A DNA stretch of 64,000 nucleotides, taken from NCBI RefSeq assembly GCF_027587205.1, contig NZ_JAPDOD010000047.1, positions 1 through 64,000 of the forward strand, given 5' to 3'. Of the stretch, positions 54,677-63,237 are shown one piece after another. The DNA comes from Solirubrobacter ginsenosidimutans (GTDB lineage Bacteria > Actinomycetota > Thermoleophilia > Solirubrobacterales > Solirubrobacteraceae). Under the pieces are notes generated by a model. That model was not told the DNA's origin, searched no databases, and was given only the letters and a program-made list of their open reading frames with translations. Position 1 is the first letter of the stretch. Each line of letters opens with the position of its first letter. The position numbers and the translations under genes were made by a program.

Positions 54677-54967
54677 ATGGCCAAGGGCACGTGGTGGGAA
54701 TACGCGGTGATGCGGATCCGGCTCGTCGACGCCGGCGCGGAGCGGTGGACCTTCGAGGCGAACGCGTGGGTCGACGACCGGGAGATCTACGCCGAGACGC
54801 TGCAGGAGCACTCGTGGTCGCGGGGCGGCGCCACCCGTGCCGGGCTGCCGCCGTCCGTTGCGCGGCTCGGCTCCGTCGCCCCGGGTCGCCGTGCAGGGAT
54901 CCGCGACGCGAGCGTCGAGTTTCTCGCGCTCTGCTCACGAAAGTCGACGCTCGCTCACCATTCCTAG
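54677..54967 (+). CDS. Small protein whose C-terminal half is repeat-encoded
   Basis: A 96-residue frame beginning MAKGTWWEYAVMRIRLVDAGAERWTFEANAWVDD... in content, whose first 50 residues look like a real gene. From about residue 52 the codons come from two repeats: 54826-54900 resembles the 30-kb inverted repeat and 54902-54961 is the 60-bp repeat. Either an older gene was cut by the repeats or the frame is fortuitous. Function unknown. Confidence 0.4.
   Translation: MAKGTWWEYAVMRIRLVDAGAERWTFEANAWVDDREIYAETLQEHSWSRGGATRAGLPPSVARLGSVAPGRRAGIRDASVEFLALCSRKSTLAHHS
54902..54961 (+). repeat. 60-bp dispersed repeat, copy 2
   Basis: Exact copy of 52730-52789, in the same orientation, 2.17 kb apart, the two copies flanking the TIM-barrel and nucleotidyltransferase genes. 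The 75 bases before it resemble the left 123-bp repeat at 30-kb. Confidence 0.95.
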
Positions 54968-54968
54968 G

Positions 54969-55115
54969 TCAGAACAGCGGCAGCCAGGCCAGCAGCGCGA
55001 TCGACGCAAACATGAGGATCACGGTGATCACGGCGGCGAGGGCGAAACGCCAGCGCACCCCGCGGGGCGGAGGCTCATCCTGACGTCGCGGCGCGAACGG
55101 CTCAATCGCAGGCAT
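54969..55115 (-). CDS. Small single-helix membrane protein, 48 residues
   Basis: A 48-residue peptide: polar, Pro/Arg-rich start (EPFAPRRQDEPPPRG) then one hydrophobic helix (FALAAVITVILMFASIALLAWLPLF) at the very end. High third-position GC and a usual amino-acid mix favour a real gene. It lies just below the Gfo/Idh/MocA gene on the same strand. Function unknown. Confidence 0.5.
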   Translation of the reverse strand: MPAIEPFAPRRQDEPPPRGVRWRFALAAVITVILMFASIALLAWLPLF

Positions 55116-55168
55116 GGCGGGAAGTCTCCATGGTCAGCCGGCGCCGCGCAATGGGGAGGATCCCCCAA

Positions 55169-56134
55169 CTAGGGGACAACGGAGACCCCATCGGCGGCGG
55201 AGCGATAGAGCGCGGCGATCACGCGCGCCTGACCGAGCGACTCGTCGCGACCGAGCCGCGCTGAGCGCCCTTCGGCGATCGCGGCGGCGACCTCGTCGAG
55301 CTCGCGCGCGTACGGGTCGACGGTCTCCGGGACGATGCGCTCGGTGTCCTCGCGGGTGACGAGGATCTCGGTGCCGGACGGCGTCTGCCACGGAGACGGC
55401 ACGAGGATCGTTCCGTCGGACCCGACGACCTCGATCGAGTGGCGGCGGTGGACGTCCATGCCGCAGTCGAAGGTCGCCACGACGTCGCCCGCAAAGCGCA
55501 GCGTGCCGGCGAAGCGGATGTCGACGCCGTCGCCACCCAGCACCTGCTCCCCGCTCACCCGCTCGGGCTCGCCGCACAGCAGCCGCAGCGCGCTGACGCA
55601 GTAGCAGCCGACGTCCATCAGCGCGCCGCCCTCCAGCGACGACTGCAGCCGGACGTTGTCCGGATCGATGCCGCCGAAGCCGAACGCCGTGCGCACCAGC
55701 CGCACGTCGCCGACGGCGCCGGAGCGCACGAGCCGCACCAGCTCGTCGGTCTGCGGGTGAAAGCGCCACATGAACGCCTCCATCAGCACCCGCCCCGCCC
55801 GCTCGGCCGCGTCGAACGCGAGCTCGACCTGCGCCGGATCACGCGACAGCGGCTTCTCGCACAGCACGTGCTTGCCCGCTTCCAGCGCCGTGACCGTCCA
55901 CGGCACGTGCATGCTGTTGGGCAGCGGGATGTAGACCGCGTCGACCTCGGGATCGGCGAGCAGGTCCTCGTAGGAGCCGTGGACCCGCTCGATCCCGTGT
56001 TCGTCCGCGTAGGCCTGGGCTCGCGTCAGATCACGCGAGCCCACAGCCACGATCTTGGCACTCTCCGAGAGCCGCGCGCCCTCGACGATGCGCTGCGCGA
56101 TGCGCGCGGTTGAGAGGATGCCCCAGCGGATCAT
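55169..56134 (-). CDS. Gfo/Idh/MocA-family sugar dehydrogenase
   Basis: A 321-residue NAD(P) oxidoreductase: RWGILSTARIAQRIVEGA Rossmann start, VGSRDLTRAQAYA, DAVYIPLPNSMH, VLCEKPLSRDP with the EKP motif and GCYCVSALRLLCG with the catalytic His region altered to a Tyr-Cys pair. It oxidises a sugar or cyclitol. Its ATG overlaps the permease stop by four bases, so it belongs to the ABC sugar operon and probably acts on the imported sugar. Confidence 0.85.
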   Translation of the reverse strand: MIRWGILSTARIAQRIVEGARLSESAKIVAVGSRDLTRAQAYADEHGIERVHGSYEDLLADPEVDAVYIPLPNSMHVPWTVTALEAGKHVLCEKPLSRDPAQVELAFDAAERAGRVLMEAFMWRFHPQTDELVRLVRSGAVGDVRLVRTAFGFGGIDPDNVRLQSSLEGGALMDVGCYCVSALRLLCGEPERVSGEQVLGGDGVDIRFAGTLRFAGDVVATFDCGMDVHRRHSIEVVGSDGTILVPSPWQTPSGTEILVTREDTERIVPETVDPYARELDEVAAAIAEGRSARLGRDESLGQARVIAALYRSAADGVSVVP

Positions 56135-57405
56135 CTGCCGGTTGCGGCCGCCCTTCTGCGGGAGATCGCGTCGACGCTGGCGGCGAGCAGGAGCACGAGG
56201 CCATTGATGATGAACTGCACGCCGGACTTCTCCGTCACGAGCGGCAGGCCGTTGGCGATGATCGCCACGACCAGGCCGCCGGTCACCGCGTCCGAGATCC
56301 GGCCGCGGCCGCCGAACAGCGACGTTCCGCCGATCACCGCCGCACCCACCGCGTACAGCAGCGTCTGCGCACCACCGGTGGTGGGCGAGACGGAGTTATC
56401 GCGCGAAGCCAGCAGGATGCCGGCGATCACCGCGAGCGTCGATCCGAGGATGAAGCAGTACGTCTTGATGTTCGCGACGCCGATGCCCGCGCGCCGCGCG
56501 GCCTCGGCGTTGCCACCGACGGCGTAGACATGCCGGCCGAAGCCGGTGCGCATGAGCAGGAACGTCAGAGCGACGAAGAACACCGTGACGAGCGGCACCA
56601 CCCAGGGCACACCCTGAATGACGATCGGGGCGTTCGGCCGCTGGCGCTCCTGGTTGAGCAGGTACACGGCGACGATCACGATCACGGCGAGCGCGACGAC
56701 CTTCAGCAACCAGACGGACAGCGCCATCGTCGGCAGCCCGGCCCGCTTGCGGGTCATGATCGCCCAGTACGTCGCGCCCGCGAAGCCGCCGACGACGACG
56801 ATCGCGAACAGCCAGCCGAGACCGACCGGCATGTTCTTGTTCATCACCGCCAGGATCGCCTCGTTGCGGATCGGGATCGTCCCACCCTCGCCGATGATCA
56901 ACAGCATCGCGCCCTGCAGGCCGAGGAAGAAGGCCAGCGAGACCACGAAGCTCGGAATCCCGAGCCGCGCGACCAGCAGCGCGATCGTGAAGCCGATCGC
57001 CACGCCGGTGGCGAGGACGGCGAGGACGGACAGCGGCCACGGCCAGTTGTGCTCGGTCAGCGTGACGCCGAGGATGGCGGCGCCGGTGCCGGCGGTGAAG
57101 CCGGCCGACAGGTCGATCTCGCCCAACAGGAGCACGAAGACCACGCCCATGGCGAGGACCGTGATCGCCGCGCCCTGGTTGATCAGGTTGGCGAAGTTGG
57201 TGTTGGTCAGGAACGAGTCGGGCTGCAGGATCCCGAACACGATCACCAGCGCGACGGCACCGAGCACCGCCGGCAGGGCGCCGAGATCGCCGCCCCTGAT
57301 CTTGTCGAAGTACGCTCGCGTGGCATCGCCGATGCCCGCCTGGCCCGGCATCGTCTCGAGGTCGAACTGCGAGACCTCGTGCGACGGCTCTGTGGAAGTG
57401 CTCAT
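56131..57405 (-). CDS. Sugar ABC transporter permease (XylH-like)
   Basis: A 424-residue membrane protein with about ten segments. The signature GEIDLSAGFTAGTGAAILG and GFGRHVYAVGGNAEAARRAGI and GGTSLFGGRGRISDAVTG are those of ribose/xylose-type permeases. It forms the channel for the binding protein and ATPase encoded upstream, and overlaps the ATPase gene by four bases. D-xylose is the best guess, not proven. Confidence 0.9.
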   Translation of the reverse strand: MSTSTEPSHEVSQFDLETMPGQAGIGDATRAYFDKIRGGDLGALPAVLGAVALVIVFGILQPDSFLTNTNFANLINQGAAITVLAMGVVFVLLLGEIDLSAGFTAGTGAAILGVTLTEHNWPWPLSVLAVLATGVAIGFTIALLVARLGIPSFVVSLAFFLGLQGAMLLIIGEGGTIPIRNEAILAVMNKNMPVGLGWLFAIVVVGGFAGATYWAIMTRKRAGLPTMALSVWLLKVVALAVIVIVAVYLLNQERQRPNAPIVIQGVPWVVPLVTVFFVALTFLLMRTGFGRHVYAVGGNAEAARRAGIGVANIKTYCFILGSTLAVIAGILLASRDNSVSPTTGGAQTLLYAVGAAVIGGTSLFGGRGRISDAVTGGLVVAIIANGLPLVTEKSGVQFIINGLVLLLAASVDAISRRRAAATGR

Positions 57406-58205
57406 ACCGTCCCCACCGCCGCGGCCTCGGCCGGACGCAGCCCGATGTCACCGGAGCGCCCAGCCGTGATCAGCTCGATCACCTGGGTGTTGTTGACGTC
57501 CTTGGTCCGCACCTGCGCCGCCATCTGGCCCAGGAACAGGCACGCGATGCTGTCGGCCACCTGGAACACGTCATTCATGTTATGCGTGATCAGCACGACG
57601 CCGAGCCCCTGCTCCGCGAGCCGGCGGACCAGCTTGAGGACCTGCTCGGTCTGCGCGACACCGAGCGCGGCGGTCGGCTCGTCGAGGATGACGAGCTTGG
57701 AGTTCCAGAGCACCGCACGGGCGATCGCCACCGTCTGACGCTGGCCGCCCGAGAGGCTTGAGACGTGCTGGCGCAACGAGCGCAGCGTGCGCACGCTGAG
57801 CGATTTCAGCGTCTCACCGGCACGCTTCTCCATCTCGGTCTCGTTGAGCGTGATCCCGGAGCGGATCTCACGCCCGAGGAAGAGGTTGTGCACGACGTCG
57901 AGGTTGTCGCACAGTGCAAGGTCCTGATAGACGATCTCGATCCCGAGCGCATTCGCGTCCTTCGGACCGTGGATCGTGATCGGCGAGCCCTCGAACACCA
58001 TCTCGCCGGAGTCGAACGGGTGGATCCCTGCGACGCACTTGATGAGCGTGCTCTTTCCGGCGCCGTTGTCCCCCACGAGGGCCGTGACTTCCCCCGGACG
58101 AACGTCAAAATCCACGTCGCGCAGGACGTGGACGGCACCGAAACTCTTATTGATCCCCCGAAGGGACAGCAGCGGTTGCTGCTGTCCCTCGGAAGCCTTG
58201 CTCAT
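57402..58205 (-). CDS. Sugar ABC transporter ATP-binding protein, single domain
   Basis: A 267-residue ATPase: Walker A GDNGAGKST, Q-loop IVYQDLALCDNL, signature LSGGQRQ, Walker B LVILDEPTAAL and the switch His in ITHNMND. Unlike XylG or RbsA, which have two ATPase domains, this has one, so a homodimer must drive transport. It overlaps binding protein and permease genes by four bases each. Confidence 0.93.
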   Translation of the reverse strand: MSKASEGQQQPLLSLRGINKSFGAVHVLRDVDFDVRPGEVTALVGDNGAGKSTLIKCVAGIHPFDSGEMVFEGSPITIHGPKDANALGIEIVYQDLALCDNLDVVHNLFLGREIRSGITLNETEMEKRAGETLKSLSVRTLRSLRQHVSSLSGGQRQTVAIARAVLWNSKLVILDEPTAALGVAQTEQVLKLVRRLAEQGLGVVLITHNMNDVFQVADSIACLFLGQMAAQVRTKDVNNTQVIELITAGRSGDIGLRPAEAAAVGTV

Positions 58206-59338
58206 CCGCTAACGCCTTGCTCTTCGCACGCTTTCTTCAAGGCCTCGCTGGTGCAGATCTTGTCCGCGGTGGTGAACCCGTCCGCGACGACGTCCTTCAC
58301 GTTCTCCGGGAAGATCGCCTGCGGCGTGAGCAGCACCGACTTGACCTGCTGCTTGGTCTCGGTGTCCTCGACCTGGCCGGTGGCCAGCGCGTCGGCCGCG
58401 GCGGTATCGCCCTTGGCCAGCGCGATCGCGAGCTGGGAAGCCGCGTCGGCCTCCTTCTTGATCGCCTTGTAGACGGTCATGCACTGCGAGCCGAGCAGCA
58501 CGCGCTGCAGACCCTCGTCCGTGGCGTCCTGACCCGTGGTCGGGATGTCCTTGGTCTGGCCATTGCGCTTGAGCACCGATGCCACCGCGCCGCCGAGACC
58601 GTCGTTGGCGCTGTCGACGCCGACGAACTTGCCGTTGGCCTTGGTGTACATCTGCTCGAAGATCGTGCCGGCCTTGGTGTTGTCCCAATCCGGAACGCTC
58701 TGATCGGCCGCGATCGTGTAGCCCGCGTCCTTGATCGCCTTCTCGTAGCCCTGCTTGAACAACGTCGCGTTGTTATCGGTCGGCGAACCATTCAGGAGCG
58801 CGACCGGACCGCTGTCGTTGCCGTTGGCCTTCATGCACTTCACGAGGCCCTCGCCCTGCGCGGTGCCGACGGCCACGTTGTCGAAGGACACGTAATACGA
58901 CGCCCCGCCGCCCAAGGTCAGGCGGTCATAGTCGATGACCGGAACGCCCTGCTGCTTGGCCTTCGCGATCACCGCCGCCGCGCTCGGCGAATCAAGATTG
59001 ACGATCAAGAGCACGTTGGCGCCCTCGTTGAGCATCTGATCGGCGATCGTTGCGAACTTGGCCTTGTCGCCGTTCGCGTTCTGGATGTCCGATTCGACGC
59101 CGGCCGCCTTGAACGCCTCGCCCAAGAGCGGGCGGTCAGCGTTCTCCCAGCGCGCCGAAGAAGCCGTATCCGGCAGGATCACGCCCACCTTGGCCTTCGC
59201 GGCCGCCGTAGCCGTGGCCTTCCCGCCTCCACTGCCACTCGAGCCCGAATCGTCGTCGCTCCCGCAGGCCGCGACGGTGAATGCGAGCGCACCCGTGATG
59301 ACAGCGGCGGCGACCCGCGTGGACAGCTTGTGCTTCAT
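58202..59338 (-). CDS. Sugar-binding lipoprotein (XylF-like)
   Basis: A 378-residue periplasmic-type binding protein with signal and lipobox (FTVAACGS), so it is lipid-anchored outside the membrane. A Gly/Ser linker precedes the type I fold: VGVILPDTASSARWENADRP, DYDRLTLGG, YVSFDNVAVGTAQGEGL and GQDATDEGLQRVLLGSQCMTVYK. The start has GGGGAG before it. First gene of the ABC operon, directly after the ROK gene. Confidence 0.92.
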   Translation of the reverse strand: MKHKLSTRVAAAVITGALAFTVAACGSDDDSGSSGSGGGKATATAAAKAKVGVILPDTASSARWENADRPLLGEAFKAAGVESDIQNANGDKAKFATIADQMLNEGANVLLIVNLDSPSAAAVIAKAKQQGVPVIDYDRLTLGGGASYYVSFDNVAVGTAQGEGLVKCMKANGNDSGPVALLNGSPTDNNATLFKQGYEKAIKDAGYTIAADQSVPDWDNTKAGTIFEQMYTKANGKFVGVDSANDGLGGAVASVLKRNGQTKDIPTTGQDATDEGLQRVLLGSQCMTVYKAIKKEADAASQLAIALAKGDTAAADALATGQVEDTETKQQVKSVLLTPQAIFPENVKDVVADGFTTADKICTSEALKKACEEQGVSG

Positions 59339-59419
59339 GTACTCCCCTTCCTCCGGTTACCGCAGAATGGCGACTATCTGCGAATTCGAAGTATTCATAG
59401 CCGAATGCCGGAAAGTCAA
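59339..59419 (-). promoter_or_regulatory. Promoter of the sugar ABC operon
   Basis: On the minus strand TTGACT (59414-59419, overlapping the ROK stop) and AATACT (59390-59395) are separated by 18 bases, a sigma70-type promoter. GAATTC-rich bases after it (59380-59395) could bind a ROK repressor. A ribosome binding site GGGGAG precedes the ATG at 59338. Confidence 0.6.
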
Positions 59420-60585
59420 GCTGTAGTTGCTTCTGCGCCTCTCCCTAACACAAGCGCAACAGCCCCCAACACCTCGGCACGATCGCCGAGTTCACCCTGA
59501 ACGACGGTGACGTCCTCCGCCGCCGAGCGGATCGCGCCGCGCAGCAGCGATTCGCGCAGCGGGGCGAGCAGGAACTCGCCGGCGGCCCCGAGGTCTCCGC
59601 CGACGACGACCCGGTGCGGGTTGAAGAGGTTGCAGAGCGTCGCCACCGCGGTGCCGATGGCCGTGCCGGCGTCGGCGATCGCGCGCTGGCAGCCCGCATC
59701 GCCGCGGATGGCGAGCGCGACGGCGTCCTGCAGGGTGAGCCCGTCACCGTGGACGTCGCGCAGCGAGCTGAGGATCGCCGGCGCGCCGGCGAAGGTCTCC
59801 AGGCACCCGCGGTTGCCGCAGCGGCAGATCGGGCCGCCGGGATCGACGACGGTGTGGCCGAGCTCGCCCGCGGTGCCGCCCGCGCCGACGTAGGGCGCGT
59901 TGGCGACGATGAACCCCGCGCCGATCCCGGTCGCGGCCTTGACGTAGGCCATGTGCGCCGCGCCGCGTCCCGCGCCCCACATCCACTCGCCGAGCGCGCC
60001 CAGGTTCGCGTCGTTCTCGACCTCGACGGGCAGCTCGAGCGCCTCGGCCACCGCCTCCGCGGCGCGCGTTCCCGCCCAGCCCGGCAGGATCGTGGAGTTG
60101 CCGAGCTCGCCGGAAGGACGATGCACCGGCCCCGGCAGGCCGAGTCCGATGCCGACCACCTCGTCGCGCGCGACCTCGGCCTCTTCGAGCGCGTCGGCGA
60201 AGACCTCTTTGGCGAGCGCGATCGCTTCCTTTGCAGGGAGATCGGCGTCGAGCGTCCGGTGGCGCTCGGCCAGCAGCGCGTGCGAGAGATCGGAGATCGC
60301 CAGCCGCAGATGGCGCTTGCCGAAGTCGATCCCCGCGACCACGCCGGCGCGGCGATGCAGGGCGATCAGCACCGGCGGGCGGCCGACGGTGCCGCGCTCG
60401 GAGGGGTGCACGGGCTCGGCCGGCTCGACCACGAGCCCGGCCGCATGCAATTCGCTGACCACCGCGGACACGGTCGACGGAGCAAGTGCTGCGCGGCGTG
60501 CGAGGTCCGCGCGCGACACGGCGCCGGACTCGGCGAGCACTCCTACGACGCGCGCCCGAGCGTCGCGACGGGACGTCCTTTCCAT
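59416..60585 (-). CDS. ROK-family transcriptional repressor 1 (XylR-like)
   Basis: A 389-residue protein: N-terminal winged helix (RADLARRAALAPSTVSAVVSELHAAGLV) and ROK sugar-kinase fold with IDFGKRHLRLAISD, GELGHTVVDPGG and the zinc motif CRCGNRGCLE. It should repress the sugar operon until a sugar binds. The ATG at 60585 follows TAGCGT by eight bases; a frame to 60621 has no support. Directly upstream of the ABC operon. Confidence 0.92.
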   Translation of the reverse strand: MERTSRRDARARVVGVLAESGAVSRADLARRAALAPSTVSAVVSELHAAGLVVEPAEPVHPSERGTVGRPPVLIALHRRAGVVAGIDFGKRHLRLAISDLSHALLAERHRTLDADLPAKEAIALAKEVFADALEEAEVARDEVVGIGLGLPGPVHRPSGELGNSTILPGWAGTRAAEAVAEALELPVEVENDANLGALGEWMWGAGRGAAHMAYVKAATGIGAGFIVANAPYVGAGGTAGELGHTVVDPGGPICRCGNRGCLETFAGAPAILSSLRDVHGDGLTLQDAVALAIRGDAGCQRAIADAGTAIGTAVATLCNLFNPHRVVVGGDLGAAGEFLLAPLRESLLRGAIRSAAEDVTVVQGELGDRAEVLGAVALVLGRGAEATTA

Positions 60586-60656
60586 CGGCGCGAACGCTAC
60601 ACGCGTCGGTGCCGAATCCACAAGGGGTTCGTTCGATCCCGAGTTAAGGCGGGGAA

Positions 60657-61862
60657 CTAACCAGCGAGTGCGAGGCGGGTCGGGAGCGCCCGGTCGGCTT
60701 CGGACACCACGAGGGCGAGCGCCCCGAGGACCTGCGCCCGCTCGCCGAGGACGCCGGCGACCAGTTGGGCGCCGCGGCTCGTCTCGGGCAAGGCGGCCCG
60801 GGCGACCGACTCGCGGATGCCGTCGAGCAGCAGGTCGCCGGCTCCGGCGAGATCGCCGCCGACGATCAGCATCTCGGGATTGAGGACGTTCAGGAGCGTC
60901 GCCACGACCTGCCCGAGCGCCCGGCCCGCGTCGCCGATCACGCGCCGGCAGCCGGCGTCGCCCGCCTGCGCGGCCTCGATCATCGCGGCGACGGTGAGGT
61001 CCTCGCCGTGCGAGCGCCGCAGCAGGTCGACGAGCGCGCCGGTGGCCGCGACCGTCTCCAGGCAGCCGCGGTTCCCGCAGCGGCAGACGATGCCGTCGGG
61101 GTTGACCAGCACGTGCCCGAGCTCACCCGCGAGACCGGCGCTGCCGCGATAGAGGCGGCCGTTGAGGATCAACCCGGCACCGATACCACTGGAGATCTTC
61201 AGATAGATGAGGTCGCCGGCGTCGCGGCCGGCGCCGAACGCGGCTTCGGCGAGCGCGCCGAGGTTCGCGTCGTTGTCGACCATGACCGGCACGTCGAGGC
61301 GCTTGCGCAGCTCGGCCGCCGCGGTCATCCCGATCCAGCCGGGGAGGATCGCGGAGGAGCCGACGATGCCCTCGCCCTGGTCGATCGGCCCGGGCAGGCC
61401 CATCCCGGCGCCGATCACGGCCTCGCGCGCCACCCCGGCGTCGGCCAGCGTCTCGACCACGAGCTCGGCGGCCATCTCGAGGCCCTCGGTCGCGTCATGG
61501 TCGGTGTCGAGGGGACGGGTGCGCTCGGCGATGATCGTGGACGCGAGGTCGGACACCGCCACCCGCAGGTGCGAGTGGCCGAAGTCGACGCCCACCGCGG
61601 CGCCCGCGCTGGCGTCGAAGGAGAGCAGGATCGGCGGCCGCCCGCCTTGGGCTCCGTAGGCCGAGCCCGGCTCGGGGCGCTCGATCACGAGGCCGTCGGC
61701 CTGCAGGTCGGCGACGAGGCTCGAGACCGTCGAGCGGCTCAGCCCGGTGCGGCGTGCGATGTCGGCTCGCGAGATCTGGCCTTCGTCGCGCAGCGCGCGG
61801 ATGACGCGCAGGCGATTCAGGCGGCGAAGCGATTCGAGTGAGCCGGCACGACCAGGAGGCAT
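60657..61862 (-). CDS. ROK-family transcriptional repressor 2
   Basis: A 401-residue paralogue of ROK 1: winged helix (RADIARRTGLSRSTVSSLVADL), GVDFGHSHLRVAVSD, GELGHVLVNPDG and CRCGNRGCLETV. About half of the residues agree with ROK 1 by eye. It lies directly upstream of ROK 1. An eight-base palindrome 32 bases before its ATG is a candidate self-operator. The two repressors may respond to different ligands or control each other. Confidence 0.9.
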   Translation of the reverse strand: MPPGRAGSLESLRRLNRLRVIRALRDEGQISRADIARRTGLSRSTVSSLVADLQADGLVIERPEPGSAYGAQGGRPPILLSFDASAGAAVGVDFGHSHLRVAVSDLASTIIAERTRPLDTDHDATEGLEMAAELVVETLADAGVAREAVIGAGMGLPGPIDQGEGIVGSSAILPGWIGMTAAAELRKRLDVPVMVDNDANLGALAEAAFGAGRDAGDLIYLKISSGIGAGLILNGRLYRGSAGLAGELGHVLVNPDGIVCRCGNRGCLETVAATGALVDLLRRSHGEDLTVAAMIEAAQAGDAGCRRVIGDAGRALGQVVATLLNVLNPEMLIVGGDLAGAGDLLLDGIRESVARAALPETSRGAQLVAGVLGERAQVLGALALVVSEADRALPTRLALAG

Positions 61863-61893
61863 GTAATCGGTTCCAGTGGAGCGAGAAAGGGAC

Positions 61894-61917
61894 GGTCCGT
61901 CAACTTATCGACGGACC
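61894..61917. promoter_or_regulatory. Palindromic operator before ROK 2
   Basis: GGTCCGTC and GACGGACC are exact eight-base arms around AACTTATC; on the minus strand TTGACG runs into the second arm, so the -35 box would be covered. The spacing to the ROK 2 ATG (32 bases) suits a repressor site. Confidence 0.7.
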
Positions 61918-61944
61918 GATCCCCCCGACCGGGTGCCGGGCTGA

Positions 61945-62400
61945 TTACCGGTACGCGTCAGCCGGTACGACGACGCTGCCGGCGATCTTGTCCTGCCAGC
62001 ACTGCTTCTCCTTGTCCCAGAGCATCCAGAGGTAACCGAGACCGAGCGGAATCGCGGACAGGTACTTGCCGATCTGGCGCAGGAACCCGCGGCCGTAGCC
62101 GATCGAGCCGCCCTCGCGGAAGTCGTAGACACGGATGCCCAGCGCCCGCTTGCCGACGGTCTGGCCGGTGGGTCCGCCCTCGAAGTACGTGAAGTACGCG
62201 AGTGAGATGACGGTCGACAGCAACTGGTAGGCCGCGCCGTTCTTGAAGATCAGCAGCAGGATGATCGACGGGATCAGCAGTACGAAGAAGTCGACGATCG
62301 CCGCGGCGACGCGCCGCCAGAATCCCGAGCGTGGGCCGCTCGGACCGCTGCTGTACGAGCCCGGTGGGGCCTGCGGGGCGGATTCCCATTGCGTTGACAT
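61945..62400 (-). CDS. RDD-family membrane protein
   Basis: A 151-residue protein with a Pro/Ser/Gly-rich tail at the start and RDD hallmarks: SGFWRRVAAAIVDFFVLLIPS, GQTVGKRALGIRVYDF, and a third segment. It has about three membrane helices. CAAGGAGAGG precedes the ATG. Function of RDD proteins is mostly unknown; some are transporters. Confidence 0.85.
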   Translation of the reverse strand: MSTQWESAPQAPPGSYSSGPSGPRSGFWRRVAAAIVDFFVLLIPSIILLLIFKNGAAYQLLSTVISLAYFTYFEGGPTGQTVGKRALGIRVYDFREGGSIGYGRGFLRQIGKYLSAIPLGLGYLWMLWDKEKQCWQDKIAGSVVVPADAYR

Positions 62401-62439
62401 TGTGTGGCTGATCCTCTCCTTGAATGGGCCGACAGTGGG

Positions 62440-63195
62440 CTATTGCCCGTTTTCGCCGCGTTCTCTCATGTTCCCCCGCGCCTTGGCGGCCGCGAGGTGC
62501 TCGAGGAAGGCCTCGTCGCCGAGGCCGTGCTGCGCTCCTGCCACGCGCGGCCGCAGCCGCCCGGCCAACTGCTCCGCCAGGGCGCGTCGTGCGCCCGGCC
62601 GGAGTTGCGCCCGGCGCTCGAGGAAGGAGCGGACCGCACCCGCCTCCTCCTCGCCGACACCGGTGACGTCCCAGCTCGCGTAACGCTCCGAGCTCACCGG
62701 CGGTGACTGTGCCGCGGTCACGACGGTCTCGAGCTTGGTGTCGCGGACCACCAGCGTCCCGGCCGCGAGATCTCCCAGCCGCTGGTTGTTCTTCGTCGCC
62801 AGCACGGAGACGATCGCCGGCGCGTAGAAGAACAGTGCCAACTCGAGGAGGCGCAAGATATTGCGGATCAGGCTCGCCCGCAGTCCGACCTGCCCGCCCC
62901 CGTCCGTGACCACTCGCAGCCCCGTCGCGCGCTTGCCCAACGTGCGGCCGCCGCCGAAGACCTCGAAGAGCACGAAGTAGACGACGTTGGTCACGAGGAC
63001 GGCGGTGACGGCCACGATCGTGGCGGCGGTCTCACCGCCGAACGCCAGCGCCGCGAGGATCGCGACCAGGAACGCCGCGCCGCAGATCAGGTAGTCGATC
63101 AACAGCGCCATGAAGCGCGACCCGATCCCGGCCAGCGGGAGGGCGAGTTGCACGCCTTCCGGCGTCGAGATGGTGCGGCGATCCTCATACTCCAT
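62440..63195 (-). CDS. RDD-family membrane protein with long C-terminal tail
   Basis: A 251-residue protein: ALPLAGIGSRFMALLIDYLICG, then GGRTLGKRATGLRVV and RNILRLLELAL typical of RDD, three or four helices, and a C-terminal soluble part of about 90 residues (SFLERRAQLRPGARRALAEQLAGRL) like those of actinobacterial RDD/SpoIIM partners. It is divergent from the SpoIIM-like gene at 63238, a pair conserved in Actinobacteria. Confidence 0.85.
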   Translation of the reverse strand: MEYEDRRTISTPEGVQLALPLAGIGSRFMALLIDYLICGAAFLVAILAALAFGGETAATIVAVTAVLVTNVVYFVLFEVFGGGRTLGKRATGLRVVTDGGGQVGLRASLIRNILRLLELALFFYAPAIVSVLATKNNQRLGDLAAGTLVVRDTKLETVVTAAQSPPVSSERYASWDVTGVGEEEAGAVRSFLERRAQLRPGARRALAEQLAGRLRPRVAGAQHGLGDEAFLEHLAAAKARGNMRERGENGQ

Positions 63196-63237
63196 GGCGC
63201 GTGGAGATCATGCCTGGAGTGACGGCGGTTTGCGCCT

